Assembly (NCBI GenBank): GCA_963575745.1
Contig: CAUYUJ010017915.1
Location: 663,792-727,791, forward strand
Length of the DNA stretch: 64,000 nucleotides
DNA from: Prorocentrum cordatum
Lineage: Eukaryota > Sar > Dinophyceae > Prorocentrales > Prorocentraceae
Direction: 5' to 3'
Part shown: positions 41,525 through 52,143 of the stretch, one piece after another
How positions within the stretch are numbered: the stretch's first letter is position 1
Layout: each line of letters opens with the position of its first letter
The notes under the pieces: model-generated
The model's database searches: none
What the model saw: the letters and a program-made list of their open reading frames with translations, nothing else
Told to the model about the DNA's origin: nothing
Translations under genes and position numbers: made by a program

Positions 41525-41735
41525 GCAGACGGGGGTCAGCCACGGCACCGGATCCCGCAGGATCCTGCGAAGACCCCCTCTGGCTGACCCGGGTTAGCGA
41601 GCCGCTCGTGGCCGCGAGGGCGGCCGCGCATATTGGCTGACCCGGGTTTGCGAGGACCTGCGTTGCAGTTTTTTTTGCCTGCATTGCAGTTTTTGGTTTC
41701 TTGCTGACCCGGGTCTGGATTGACCCGGGTCAGAA
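41525..41735. repeat. GCTGACCCGGGT interspersed repeats
   Basis: GCTGACCCGGGT occurs at about 41582, 41635 and 41702, with a related TTGACCCGGGTCAG at 41720. GGGGTCAGCCACGG (41525) is the inverse form. Confidence 0.6.
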
Positions 41736-42640
41736 GATCCCCGAATCCCGTCGCCTACGGTCGATCGTTCGGGCGCTCCCTGCGCGGCCCCGTCGGCCCG
41801 GTTCCGTGTCCCTGGCGCTGGACTCCCTGGGCGTCACGTGGATCCTGCGCGGATCGAGCGCGGCCAGGGTGCGCCTGGTGTGCGGGCGAGGTTCGCGGAG
41901 AGGGCCGGGCGATCGTTGGGCGGCCTTGGTGGGGCCCGCGACGAGCCAATACGGTCGCCCACGGACGACGACTTCGCGTGTGGGAAAGTAGCGTCTATCA
42001 TGCGTCTCATCCGTCGCCCCTGCGCCAATCGTGCATGATTGGCACATGTGTCGCGCGCATTCATGACGCATCACTTTCAACAGTAATCTTGCACTAATTT
42101 CACATTGGCCGTGCATTGCCTTGATGTCACATTCATCGCACACTGACGGTACGCTAGCCGCGGAATACGTTGGTTACACTAATCGCGCAGTCGTCGAACA
42201 TTTATCGCACACAAGCCGCTTGTCTGGCGGGACTGGGGCCCCGCGCTGAAAGCGCGCAAAGTGTTGCATGCAGGCTTCCAGAAACTGTTACATTTGCATG
42301 CACGCATGAATCCTTGTTGTTTTCAAATTAGTGCTAGGCGGGGCGCTCCGCCGAATTTAGCGCCGGGCTTTCTTTTCTCCGGGGCGGCGATTCAGTGCGT
42401 CGCTCAGTGTGGGGCGCCTTGGGGGGGTCGGAACGGCCGCCCCCGGCTGGCCTGCGGGCGGACCGTCCGGGTCTTTCCACAGTGCTCCCCCTCCCGCTCG
42501 GCGCGGACCAGCCTCAGGCCCCCCTACGGGGCCCGCCAGGAAGGGCCCCCCCTGTCTTGGGGAGGCCCAGGGCCCGACGGAATCTGGCGGGGAAGGTCGC
42601 GGGAGGCCCGTCGTCGGAAGCAGGCATTCGTTGGCGTGCC
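41736..42640. other. Gene-free stretch
   Basis: A plus frame over 41701-41991 is moderately protein-like (VSLALDSLGVTWILRGSS) but unassigned. TAATCGCGCA and TTATCGCACA words recur in 42020-42225. Confidence 0.35.
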
Positions 42641-43015
42641 TGGTACGGGGCGGACCTGGAAGCAACGGTTTTGGATATGAAAGCAAAAATTCTCGTCCCG
42701 GGAAACAATGGGTGGGTCTGCTAATGGAATCAGGGGGTTTCAGGTTTGGAAGCAGCGGTCTTACACCTGGAATCAATGATTGAAAGTTGGGGGCAACGGT
42801 TCCAGACCTGGGAGGAATGATCCTGGACTTGGGCGCAAGGATCTTGGACCAGGAAGGGAGCCTTTTTGACCAAAGAGGTAATGACTCTGGACTTGGAAGG
42901 AAATGTCCAAATCCTGAAAGCATTGATTCTAGACCTGTAAGCAAGGCTTCCGTACCTGGAGACGATGACTCTGGACCTAGAAGCGATGATCTTGGAGCTG
43001 GGGGCAACGATTTTT
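42640..43015. repeat. Degenerate 27-30 bp minisatellite
   Basis: About twelve diverged copies of a unit like CTGGACTTGGAAGCAACGAT. The period near 27 bp produces a 9-residue periodic frame (ILDLGARIL). Confidence 0.65.
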
Positions 43016-43190
43016 GAGCATTGTACACGTATACACGTGCATCTACGCATGCATCTACGCATACATCAGGGCGAGGAGACGAACGAGGCGGAGAAGAACA
43101 TGTATACCCCTGCGTGGGGTACCATATATGTATATATGCATATATATACATATATGTATACATATACACATCCATATGTGTGTGGTCTTG
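43015..43190. repeat. CATCTACG / TATACATA microsatellite
   Basis: Short alternating purine-pyrimidine repeats (GCATCTACGCATACATC, then ATATATACATATATG). Confidence 0.8.
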
Positions 43191-43865
43191 TTTTTTGTCC
43201 AGTAGGAACTTTCGTCCGCTGTGCTGCCATGCATCGAAGACACGAGCCTGGATATAGGGGATTCTCGGAGATTGTTCGGATTTGGTGGCTGCTGTACGCA
43301 TGGTTTGCGAGTGGGCCTGGGTTTCGGGCGGCTTCGACCTAACAACCCAACATGCTGGGTTGAAGAAAATTATATCCTCGCGCCGTACGAGACTTTAGGA
43401 CCTCATCTCTCACCCCATGGGTGTTCAACCTCTTGCTCGGGGCATCTCTGGTTGACTTCATTTGCCGATGCCCTTGTCTGGCTTCATTGTTTTACTAGTT
43501 GGCCTCCGTAGTGTCGATGATGGGTCGGGCCCCCCGCGCACATTAACCAGATCCCGACCAGCTTCCTCATCGTGCTGGCATGTTGCAACGAGCGCCGCCA
43601 TTTCCGACGGAGCGACTCTGGAAAGTCTTGGCCAGTGAGAGGAAGCCGCGTGTGCCCTCCTTCCCGGCGCGGGGCTCCTGCGGTGAGGAGCAGTGGGGCT
43701 CCTTGGGTGGCACCGCGGGCTCCATGATCCCGCGGGGACTCGCCGGGCGCGGGCCGCAGATCTCTCCGAGGTGCCAAGCCGCGCAGCGAGCGCCACAAGT
43801 GCCGTGTCCCAGGCCTCCTCAGATCTTCTGCCTCTTTCCTCCTTGACGTACACACTGTCCAGCTC
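43191..43865. other. Gene-free stretch
   Basis: Short frames only; no motif recognised. Confidence 0.4.
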
Positions 43866-43867
43866 TA

Positions 43868-44215
43868 CGTATTCGGAGGTTCCTTGATATTTTTTTTGGG
43901 GGGGCAGAGGATCCTTTCACTTCTGGTTGTTCTGTGCTGGGCCCCTTCCTGGTCACTCTGGGGGCCAGGAACAATCAGTCGGGGGTGGACAGAACCCCCA
44001 ACAGTGACACGTCGATTAGTGAATTGTCCGTTTTCGGTTCTCGAGAGGGCGCCGTGGCCGTTATTTTCCAGGCTTGCGCCCGCCAGGTTTGCGCCTCAGG
44101 TCGTTTTCACTAAACCACGTTTTGCTAAAGGGGGGTCTGTCCATCCCCGAATCAGAGACGAGCACCGTTAGAAGTGCGCACGAGCAGAAGGGAACGACCT
44201 GCACGGTGGGTTCGT
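43868..44215. mobile_element. Family F element interrupted by a family D element
   Basis: The flanks of the family D insertion (CCAGGAACAATCAG and ATCAGAGACGAGCACCGTTA) rejoin to match the uninterrupted copy at 38866-39035. Confidence 0.75.
43979..44150 (+). mobile_element. Family D element copy 3, ATCAG target duplication
   Basis: TCGGGGGTGGACAGAACCCC and GGGGGGTCTGTCCATCCCCG form inverted ends. ATCAG occurs directly outside both ends (43974-43978, 44151-44155). Confidence 0.88.
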
Positions 44216-44305
44216 GTCGTGCTGCGGCGCGGCGGCGGCCCCAGCGCGGGCGCTCGAGGTGGAGCGCCCCCCCGGTGGTCCCGAGGCGTCCGGCAGGGAG
44301 TGGTC

Positions 44306-44632
44306 GTTAGATCGGGCGTGCCCCCCTACACCTTAGGCGATGCTTAAGAAAACTTAAGTTTTCGGCCAGAGTCTCGATTATTCTTAACGTTTCAATGTGA
44401 ATCTTAAGATTTTAATAGAAATGTTGGGTTTTTTTATTCAAGTTCTGAGACTATGATTTTCTGAACCCATGATTTCTTAAGCATTTCGCAGGGTGTACAG
44501 GCGGATGTTCGGCGAAAAATAAAACATCGCAGAACAATGCCCCCAGACCCTCAGAAATGGTCCAAACTCGTCCCCAAACCTTTTTTTAAATTAGTTGTGG
44601 GTAGTCCTCCTGTAGAGGGACGGGCCCGACTA
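44306..44632 (-). mobile_element. T8 element in reverse orientation, interrupted by a TA-site MITE
   Basis: The left end GTTAGATCGGGCGTGCCCCC and the right end CCTGTAGAGGGACGGGCCCG are T8 ends in reverse. Removing 44329-44495 and one TA restores CCCCCCTACAGGCGG, the T8 consensus. Confidence 0.8.
44329..44495. mobile_element. 167-bp MITE with TA target duplication, nested in a T8 element
   Basis: CACCTTAGGCGATGCTTAAG and the complement of CTTAAGCATTTCGCAGGGTG are terminal inverted repeats. TA flanks both ends. Length, TA duplication and AT-rich interior fit a non-autonomous Tc1/mariner-type element. Confidence 0.8.
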
Positions 44633-44767
44633 TGGTCGCCGATCGTTCGAGGTTGAACGATCTAAGCTGCGTCAGAAGCCAATTCTGTGCAGTCGACGCG
44701 GCACGAACCTGCTGTGCAGTCGAGGTCGATGGTGCGGATGGGCAGCCTTCCCAAGGGTACCCCATAC

Positions 44768-45005
44768 ACCCTTGCCTTTTCGGCCCCATTCTTGGCAGCT
44801 TGCGTTGGCCAGCCCCGCTCGAATAGTTCAGCCCATGGTGTCCAAACGGTTTGCATACGTATCGCGCATCTTTACTATGAGTTTTGTACCCTTGCACCCT
44901 TGCCTCTTCGGCCCATTCTTGGCAACTTGCGTAGGCCAGCCCCGCTCGAATAGCTTAGCCCATGGCGTCCAAAAGGTTTGCACCCTCATCGCGCACCCTT
45001 ACTAT
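44768..45005. repeat. Two ~115-bp tandem units (family I)
   Basis: CACCCTTGCC, CATTCTTGGCARCTTGCGT, GCCAGCCCCGCTCGAATAG and CCCATGGYGTCCAAA occur twice. A third, diverged copy is within 32729-32940. Confidence 0.8.
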
Positions 45006-45165
45006 TAAGCCGGGCCTGTCCCTCTACAGGAGGAATATTCAAAAATAGTAGAAACATAGTTTGGGGACGATTGTTCGACTATTTTGAATCATTTGGGAGC
45101 ATGTTTGGTGTATTTTTAATTCTTCGTCCAAAATCCGCCTGTAGGGGGACATGCCCGACCTAACC
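45006..45165 (+). mobile_element. T8 element
   Basis: TAAGCCGGGCCTGTCCCTCT and GGGGGACATGCCCGACCTAA are inverted ends. The flanks CTTACTAT (44998-45005) and CTCACTAT (45166-45173) match in 7 of 8 bases. The first tandem unit upstream (CTTTACTATGAG) gives a comparison for the unoccupied target. Confidence 0.85.
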
Positions 45166-45191
45166 TCACTATCAGTTGTGACTGCACCTCT

Positions 45192-45662
45192 TTGCGTGCT
45201 GCCTCGCTCCCAGTGGAAGCGCCCGTGCTGGAGGACAGCGGGGGGGGGCAGGTCTCGGCGGCGACCCCGGCTTCCAGGGCACAGGCTTCGGCGCAGGCGG
45301 CCCTTTTGGAGGCGCTGCCAGCGGAGGGGAGGGAGGATACAGTCAACTTGCACAGAAAGGATGAGCCGCTCTCCAAGGCCCTTCGGCCCAACCTTGGCCG
45401 CCTTCGCCCGCCGCGCCCCGCTCGCAGAGTGTCGGCATGGCCTTCCAATGCCTCCGAATACGTTCAGAATGTTTGGCTTAGCGTGTCGCTCCGCTGGTTC
45501 TGGCCCACCACGCTTCGGTGCGACATGCTTTCCCCTTCTTGGCCCTCCAGCGTCGACGTCCCCAGCTTTTCCGAGCCTCCCGCTCCGCGTAGCGGAGCGA
45601 TACGCTATCCGCTCGCAAGGGGTAGCGTGTGGCCCGGGCCGCTGCCGCGACACGCTAAGCAA
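45192..45662 (+). CDS. Open frame of unknown function downstream of a T8 element
   Basis: The 157-codon frame starts (non-ATG) after the T8 element. It reads VEAPVLEDSGGGQVSAATPA, an Ala-rich helix, then REDTVNLHRKDEPLSKALRP. The first 90 residues are protein-like. The remainder runs through a CGTAGCGGAGCGATACGCTA-type inverted repeat and is less convincing. No family recognised. Confidence 0.35.
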
Positions 45663-45924
45663 TAGTTTCTGACAGTAAGACCTATACGATTTCTCCCGGT
45701 GGATACTTTTTGGCCTCCCAGGGATCTAATCAGCGATGCAGAATTGGAGGGGTCGGCATCAGGGGCACACTCTACAGGCGGGGGGTGCGGGAGATGTTTA
45801 GCCTTCCTGGGGACGGATCGGCGCTGCGAGCCGACGCTCTGGATGCCAAGCAGAAGCAAACACATGATCGCATGCGAAGGCGTTGCGAGTGAGGGGAGTA
45901 AACGAATACGGGGGGTACGAGGTG

Positions 45925-46070
45925 AGGAGGATGACAAGGAGAAGGAGGAGGAGGAGAAGGAGGAGGAGGAGGAGGAGCATGACGAGAAGGAGGAGGAGAA
46001 GGAGGAGGAGGAGAAGAAGAAGGAAAAGGAGGTGGAGGAATATGGTCATTGGGAGAAGGATGAGGAGGGG
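45925..46070. repeat. GGA/GAA triplet tract
   Basis: Purine-rich repeats immediately upstream of the second LINE fragment. Confidence 0.9.
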
Positions 46071-46099
46071 TTGGGGAAGGAGTCAGGAGGAGGAAGGAG

Positions 46100-47340
46100 C
46101 AGGTCGCTGAGAAGGTGGACAACTCATGACGAACGCGGACGGGCACGGACTACGTGTTCCTAGCGCGCAGCTGTGGCATCCCAGTGACGGAGGGGGCGGC
46201 CATGGTCGCAGCGCTGGCGTCCGAGGTGCAGCACATTTTCGGGCAGCCGCTCAACGAGGCCACCCGGACGAAGGTCTCTGTGGCGGCGGCAGCAGGCGGA
46301 CTGGGGCTCCAGAGCACGGCGCTCACCGCGCCGGCGGCGCACGCGGCCTCCCTCCTGGCACCTCTGCCTGCTTTACTGCCTCCGCAGGCTGGAGCTCGCA
46401 GGGGCCAGCGCTCTCGCCAGGGCCAGCCCTTGGGCGAGCACTTGCCTCCCCGCCGCCACGCGGGCCCTCCAGGCGGACGGCCAGACCGCCCACGTCGGCG
46501 ACGAAGGGCTGGCAGCTACGCAGCACGCGCTGGCTTCGGCTCCTTTCGCTGCGGCTGCCCGCCTCGTCGCACACGAAGCGGCGGCCGACCCTCCCACGGC
46601 GGCAGCCTTGCTCGAGCCGCGCGGGGGGGCCCGGCGCGAGCGGGTGGCTGCAGCCGCCCACGCGGCCGTGCCAACGGCTGACAGACGCGCAGTTCGGAAT
46701 CGCCCTCTGGACAAGGCTGCACTTGGACCTGCCGCTCTGCTCGGGCTACTACCACCGACGCCACCCGGACGGCAGGGTGTGCGGCGAGGCCCTGGACCCG
46801 AAATGGGTTCACGCGCGCGGGTGCGCCGTGGGGGGCTGGCGCGCGCGCGCCGGCACGACGCCGGGTGCGCGGCCCTGGCCGAGTGGTGCGAAGAGCAGGG
46901 GTGCACCGTGCACAGAGAGGCTTTGGTGCCCCGTGCGGCGCCCGCGAATCCAGAGACCCGCATGGATTTGGTTGCCCACGCGCCTGGGGCGGCGGCGCCG
47001 ATCCTGGTGGAACTCACGGTGGTCAGCGCCCTGAGCCAGGACGCCCTCGGCCTCGGCGCGCCGCGCCCGGAGGGGGCCGCCGCGGACCGCCGCAAGCGAG
47101 CGCGTTATCCCAGCTAGCGCGCAGGTGGTCCCGTTCGTCTTCGAGGACCACGGCCGCCTTGAGGAGGACGCCGGGGCGCTGCTCCGCCGGTTGGCGCCGA
47201 CTGAGGCGGCAGAGAACTCGGCGGTGATCCGGCGCCTCCACCATGCGTTGGGGAGCGTGCTGCAACGCCACGCGGCTGATGCCGTGCTGGCTGCCACGCA
47301 GCACCGGCCTTGGCGCGAGGCCATGGCTGCAGGCGGAGCT
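46100..47340 (+). pseudogene. LINE ORF2 C-terminal fragment with zinc knuckle and nuclease-like end
   Basis: Several frames must be joined. TGTDYVFLARSCGIPVTEGA and AAAAGGLGLQSTAL match the thumb/end of RT in LINEs. QRLTDAQFGIALWTRLHLDL follows, then a Cys-His segment (CGEALDPKWVHARGC), then RARRHDAGCAALAEWCEEQG, RMDLV and ILVELTVV. The last motifs resemble the PD-(D/E)XK-like tail of dinoflagellate LINE proteins. The RT core is missing at the 5' side, as in normal 5'-truncated LINE copies. Frame changes occur near 46380, 46690 and 47110. It is dead. Confidence 0.6.
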
Positions 47341-47400
47341 GAGGGCCGGGCGCCCCCAGAGGGTGAGGAGGAGGCGGCGACGCCGAGGAGTGGCAGGCGG

Positions 47401-47500
47401 NNNNNNNNNNNNNNNNNNNNNNNNNNNNNNNNNNNNNNNNNNNNNNNNNNNNNNNNNNNNNNNNNNNNNNNNNNNNNNNNNNNNNNNNNNNNNNNNNNNN
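47401..47500. other. Assembly gap, 100 N
   Basis: Exactly 100 unknown bases between the LINE fragment and a GGA tract. Confidence 0.99.
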
Positions 47501-47539
47501 GAGGAGGAGGAGCAGGAGGAGGAGGAGGAGGAGGAAAAT

Positions 47540-47695
47540 TGGGGAGGAGTGACCTTTGTTGCGGGCCCGCTGGGGGCCCCCGATCGCCGAACGCGACGCG
47601 GTAGTAGCGTCTTGCGCGCTCGTGCTTGGTCTTTTTGCGGCCCCCGACAAGCCGCGCACCAACGGTCCCTCTTACCCAGGGTCACTTTTGGGGGA
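47540..47695. mobile_element. Family B element copy 4
   Basis: GGAGTGACCTTTGTTGCGGG and CCGCGCACCAACGGTCCCTC, then CAGGGTCACTTTT, are diverged family B ends. The core CGCGGTAGTAGCGTCTTGCG matches copy 1. Confidence 0.7.
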
Positions 47696-47884
47696 GGCGG
47701 TTCTGCGAGAGGCACCGTGTGGCATTGATGAGAATCTAGACGCTTCGCGTGACCCCACCAGTCCATCCAGACACGGCGCCCAGACGAGTTGCCCGGATCA
47801 GGGATGTAGAGGAGCATGCAGTGGAGTAAGGGGTTGGGTAAGACGATTTACCCCAAGCGGGGGCGGATGGAGGAGGAATCCGAG

Positions 47885-48080
47885 GACCATGAGGAGGAGG
47901 AGGGGGAGGGGGAGGAGGAGGAGGAGGGGGAGGAGGAGGAGGCGGAGAAGAAGGAGGAGGAGGAGGAGAAGGAGCGGGGTGATGAGGACGAGGAGGATGG
48001 GGATGAGGGAAGAGCGGTAAGGATGAGGAATAGACGGAGGACGAGGAGGAGGAGGACGAGGAGGAGGAGAAGGTCGAGGC
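47885..48080. repeat. GGA triplet tract
   Basis: GGA/GAG repeats. Confidence 0.9.
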
Positions 48081-48640
48081 CTCTTGGAGGCTTCTTGGGA
48101 AGTTGTGGAGATCTTTTGGCGGTCTGGGGGGCTTCCTGGGGCGTCTCCTATTGGAGGCGTCTTGGGGCCATCTTGGAGCCCTCTTGGGGCCCTCGTGGGG
48201 AACCATCTTGGAGGATTCGGATCAAAGAGAAGGTGTCGTCAATTCGGAACCCCCTTTGGAGCCCCTAAAGTCGCCTATTAGGGCCTTCTGAGGGCGGTGT
48301 TGGGCGCTCTTGTGCGCTCTTTGGGCCCTCGTGGGCTCATCTGGGGCCTCTCTTGGGGCCTCTTCGGCCATCTTGACGCCATTCTGAGGCCTCGGGAGCT
48401 CATCGGAAGCGAAAGGACGAGAAGGCCAACATCAGTGATTTTCCTTAGGTTTTGAGCGAATGCTGGCCTCTTGGGGGCCTCTTTGGGAGTCTCCGCGGCC
48501 CCTTGGACCCGTCATGGGGCTTATTGAAGGCATATTGGAGTCTATCTTGAGCCCTCTTGGACCATCTTGCGCCATCTTGGAAGCCATCTCAAAGCATCTG
48601 GGGCCCTCTCGGTGCCCTCCTGGGCCAAACGCTTTCGAAG
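48080..48640. repeat. Degenerate CTTGGGGCCATCTTGGA repeats
   Basis: CTTGG(G/A)GCC and CATCTTGG words recur every 12-20 bp across about 550 bp. Confidence 0.6.
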
Positions 48641-48847
48641 GATACCCCCGAAACCTGAAACCCATCAAAACCCTTGCGCTTTGTTCCCAACCCTCCTGGG
48701 TTGGGTTCTCGTCTTGAAGATAGCACCGCGGTCGCGACCTGCCTTCCTTCCTTCCCGCCTCCATCCTCCTCTTCTCTCCTCCCTGTTGCCTCGCTCCTTC
48801 CAACCTGCCAGCCTGCCTCCTTCCTCGCCGTCCCACGTGACTTTGCC

Positions 48848-49150
48848 ATCCCTGGGGACGGGGGGGGGGCGAACTGCGAAACCGTCGATAATTTCGAGGG
48901 CTGGTGGGGGGTCCAGAGGAGTGATGTCTTACGCAGATTCAGATTCGCCCCGCCATCCCTGGTGGGGGTTCGAAATGCGACAGTGTCAACAGTTTTTCAC
49001 GGCTGCTAAGGAGCTCCAAGGAGTGACGTCTTACGCAGATTCAGATTCGACCTCGTCTTCCCTGGGGGGGCGGCTGCGAACTGCGAAGCTGTCGACACTT
49101 TCGGGGGCTGCTAGGGGGTGAAAATGAGTGACGTCGTACGCATATTCAAA
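48848..49150. repeat. Three ~105-bp tandem repeats
   Basis: Each unit has ATCCCTGG-GGGG, GCGAAACTGTCGA-like, GGGCTGCTAGGGG-like and GAGTGACGTCTTACGCAGATT blocks. Confidence 0.8.
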
Positions 49151-49394
49151 ACAGAAGGGCGACTCCGAAAAATAGGCGCCCTGGGTGGCATCAAATAGTT
49201 ATCGTTCCTCCTTGATTTCTGACGTCGTGGTTGTTTTCCAGCGGGGGCCGCTGGAGGTCTAGACCACTTCGCCGGAACCGCCTTTCCATCCCGAGCCTTT
49301 TCTCTGACGGTCCCGGGGACCCTGCAAGGGGCGGGGCCCTCAGATGCCGAAGATAAACGCCAGCTTTTCGTCGTTTCTGGAACCGAAAATTGCC

Positions 49395-49740
49395 CAGGAA
49401 CTCCTCCTCCTCCTCCTCCTCCTCCTCCTCCTCGTCCTCCTCGTCCTCCTCCCCCCTCCTCCTCCTCCTCCTCCTCCTCCTCCTCATCCTCCTCCTCCTC
49501 CTGCGCCTCCTCCTCCTCTCTCCTCCATCTCCCCCTCCTCCTCCCCCTCCTTCTCCTCCTCCTCCTCTCCTCCTCTCCTCCTGCTCTTCCTCCTGCTCCT
49601 CTCCCTCTCCTCCTCCCCCCTCACCTCCTTTCCTCCTCTCCTCCTCCTCACGCCTCTCCTCCTCTCCCTCTCCTCTCCTCCTCTCCTCCTCCTCCTCCTC
49701 CTCCTCCTCTCTCCTCCTCACTCTCTCCTCTTCCGTCCCT
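49395..49740. repeat. TCC triplet tract, upstream part
   Basis: Imperfect TCC repeats; Ser, Leu and Pro homopolymer frames are artefacts. Confidence 0.95.
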
Positions 49741-49791
49741 TCCCCCGCGTGTCTCGCCGCGATCGAGGAGGAGGGGGGCTCCCTCCCCCCC

Positions 49792-49945
49792 CGCGCAAGG
49801 AGGTTGTGGACGGGTACCTGGTCGCCGGATGGAACCAGAGGCAGAGCGCGGGCGGGCCGCAGGTCCCCCCCCCGGCTGAACCCTCGCCGTATTGGTGCTT
49901 GGCCCAGCCACGTTGTTGCGGCTTGTTCGGCCTCCAGCCTATTCC
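49792..49945 (+). CDS. Coding-like island between two TCC tracts, unknown function
   Basis: The frame reads KEVVDGYLVAGWNQRQSAGG, then PSPYWCLAQPRCCGLFGLQP. It is protein-like, with TCC tracts on both sides that could be introns. No family recognised. Confidence 0.45.
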
Positions 49946-50325
49946 TCCTCCTCCTCCTCCTCCTCCTGCTCCTCCTCCCCCCTCCTCTCTCCTCCTCCTC
50001 TCCTCCTCTCCTCCTCCTCCTGCTTCTGCTCCGCCTCTCCTCCCTCCTTATCCTGTTCTTCTCATCTCTCCCCTTCCTCCTCTCCTCGTCCTCCTCCCCC
50101 TCCTCCTCCTCGTCCACCTCCTCTTCCTTCTCCTCCTTCTCCTCGTCCTCCTCCTCCTCCTCCTCTTCATCCTCCTCTTCCTTCCCCATGTTCTTCTCCT
50201 CCTTCTCCCTTCCCCCTCCTCCTCCTCCTATTCCTCCTCCTCTACCTCCTCTTCTCCTCCTCCTCCTCCTACTCCTCCTCATTATCCTGCTCCCCCTCCT
50301 CTATCTCGCCCCTCCTTCTCCCACC
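49945..50325. repeat. TCC triplet tract, downstream part
   Basis: It ends immediately at the spliced-leader relic. Confidence 0.95.
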
Positions 50326-50347
50326 TCCGTAGCCATTTTGGCTCAAG
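50326..50347 (+). other. Dinoflagellate spliced-leader sequence, exact
   Basis: All 22 bases match the dinoflagellate spliced leader (TCCGTAG then CCATTTTGGCTCAAG). It is not followed by a GT donor (next bases TCGGCTTCGG), so it is not an SL RNA gene. It is the mark of a trans-spliced mRNA copied into DNA. Confidence 0.93.
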
Positions 50348-51931
50348 TCGGCTTCGGGCTTGCGCGGGGTGCTTCATATGGCGCGGGCTGGGTCGCCGCC
50401 TGGCGATCCCTGATATGTTCTGACGCGCACACGGGCAGAGCGCTCTGCTGCTCTGCGCAGGGCCGCTAGTGTCGGCCGCTTGGGGGCTGACCGCGGCGGG
50501 AAATTAGGTGAAGCGGCTAGAGGAAGAGTTGATCACGATGAGTCACCGTTTCGCCGAGGCCTTTGCAGCCATTGAGCTGGCGGACAACTGCCAGCATTAT
50601 GCCGTTCTTACGTAAGGTTCTTGCAGGTGAGCCTCCCGAGCACACTGACAGGCTTTGGAGGAATGCTACATTGCATGCTGATGGCGACATATTAATTTTC
50701 GTGGACGCCTCGCCGGATGAGCTCACGTGGGCACTTCTCAAGCATCAGCGCGCTCCATTGGCGCTGTCGACGCGCGGGCCGCGCTGCAGCCCGTCTTGGA
50801 TCTGGGTCGCCAGGCGCCCGCCGCGGCGCTGCGCGTCCAGGTGTGGGGTTGCCCTGTCTTGGAAAAAGGATATGTTGCAGCCGCAGCCCGCTAAGACGGT
50901 GAACTTCATCTTTGGTGCTGAGGCTCCAGTCTTCATGCCTTCATGCCCACAGCTTTTGAAAGCGACTCTTGTGTGCACCTGCGGCGCCACGTCATTCACC
51001 AGCTTTGGAGCAGTCGCTGCAGGGATTCGTCCTGTCGCCTAGGATATCGTCGTGCACGTTGGGCTCCCCGTGTATTTGCTGTGCCTCATGATTCACAAGC
51101 TGATGTTTCTGGTGGCGGACCTCCTGGTGCCCTTGCGGGCGATCCTGAGGTCCAGCGTCGTGCTCTCGTCGTCGGTCCGCCTCTGCCTGTTCGCCGTGTC
51201 TCTGCGGTGCCTGGGACTGCGGCGCCTGGCGGCGATGCGCCTGCTGCGTTTGCTGCCGGGCTCGAGCCTACTCGCGTGCCTTTTGACGCTGGGTACGCAA
51301 AGATGAAGACGACGACCATCGTCAAGATTTCCCAGGACGCCGCTGCGTCAGGGCGACCTCATGGACAGATCGCCGTGCGATCGCCAATGCCTGGCTGGTC
51401 ACCCCCGTGCAAGTTCGTTGCCAACGGCTTCCGTGCTCCTGGCCCGCACACAGATGGCGATCCTGACAGACGTCGGGACAGCAGCAAGAGGGCTATCCTG
51501 GAGGCCCCGCGTTCTGTGCCCGTTGTAAGATGCAAGTGGTCGTCATTTGTAGTAGCTTTGTGGGGGGGAGGGAATGGGCTTGAGTGATGGGGATGAGGAC
51601 TCGCACGAACCCATGTGTTCAGGTCTTGTTTGCATTCTTGTGCAGATGAGTTGCATACGCGCGTCTGTGCTCCCAGCTTAACTTGCCAGTTTGAACGCTA
51701 TCTTCCATACATCATGTAACACTTGACGGTCGTTGTCCTTGCTTCGCGCTGGTTAGTTTTTTTCCTCGTTGGTTTCGGGTCTTGTGTCGTCCTTGGTGGG
51801 TCCTCCGCTCGCCTCTGTCGGTCTTTACTGGCCCCCGCTTTCGTCCTTCGGGCCCTCGTTCGGCCCCCGCACGTTGCCACGTCCGCTTTGGATGCCAGCG
51901 CTTTTCTAGCCCGCGGCCAAATCAATCCTCC
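50348..51931 (+). pseudogene. Retrocopy of a trans-spliced mRNA, decayed coding region
   Basis: Protein-like pieces follow the leader in more than one frame: VKRLEEELITMSHRFAEAFA (to a stop near 50613), TDRLWRNATLHADGDILIFV (50640-50740), LDLGRQAPAAALRVQVWGCP (about 50795-50865) and a frame from 50943 to 51587. No family could be named. The 3' end is uncertain; CTCCCACC occurs just before the leader and again at about 51935-51942, which could be a short target duplication. Confidence 0.5.
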
Positions 51932-51984
51932 TCCCACCAGCTCAGGGGGCGTACCAGCTCAGGGGGCGTGCCATCCACGCAGAT

Positions 51985-52143
51985 TGTGTCGGATGGCCGC
52001 GCCGCGCGGCCGATGCGTCAGGGATGTGGCCCGATGTGCAGCCCAAATGTTCGACGCCGACGGCGCCGATGAGTCGGCGACGCATCGGCGATGCATCGCC
52101 GATGCATCGGTGATGCGGAGCGACTTTCCGACCCCATCTAACC
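51985..52143. mobile_element. Family J element (CGATGCATCG-rich foldback)
   Basis: GTCGGATGGCCGCGCCGCGC and ATGCGGAGCGACTTTCCGAC are the outer parts. GATGCATCGCCGATGCATCG repeats fill the right half. The related copy is at 56114-56323; a left-end fragment is at 30585-30640. Confidence 0.6.

Noticed and set aside
41736-42000. Coding frame VSLALDSLGVTWILRGSS as an exon
   Set aside because: Overlapping frames on both strands look similarly plausible and no splice context supports it.
50326-50450. SL RNA gene
   Set aside because: No GT donor follows the leader and no Sm-like site is visible; it is a leader relic.
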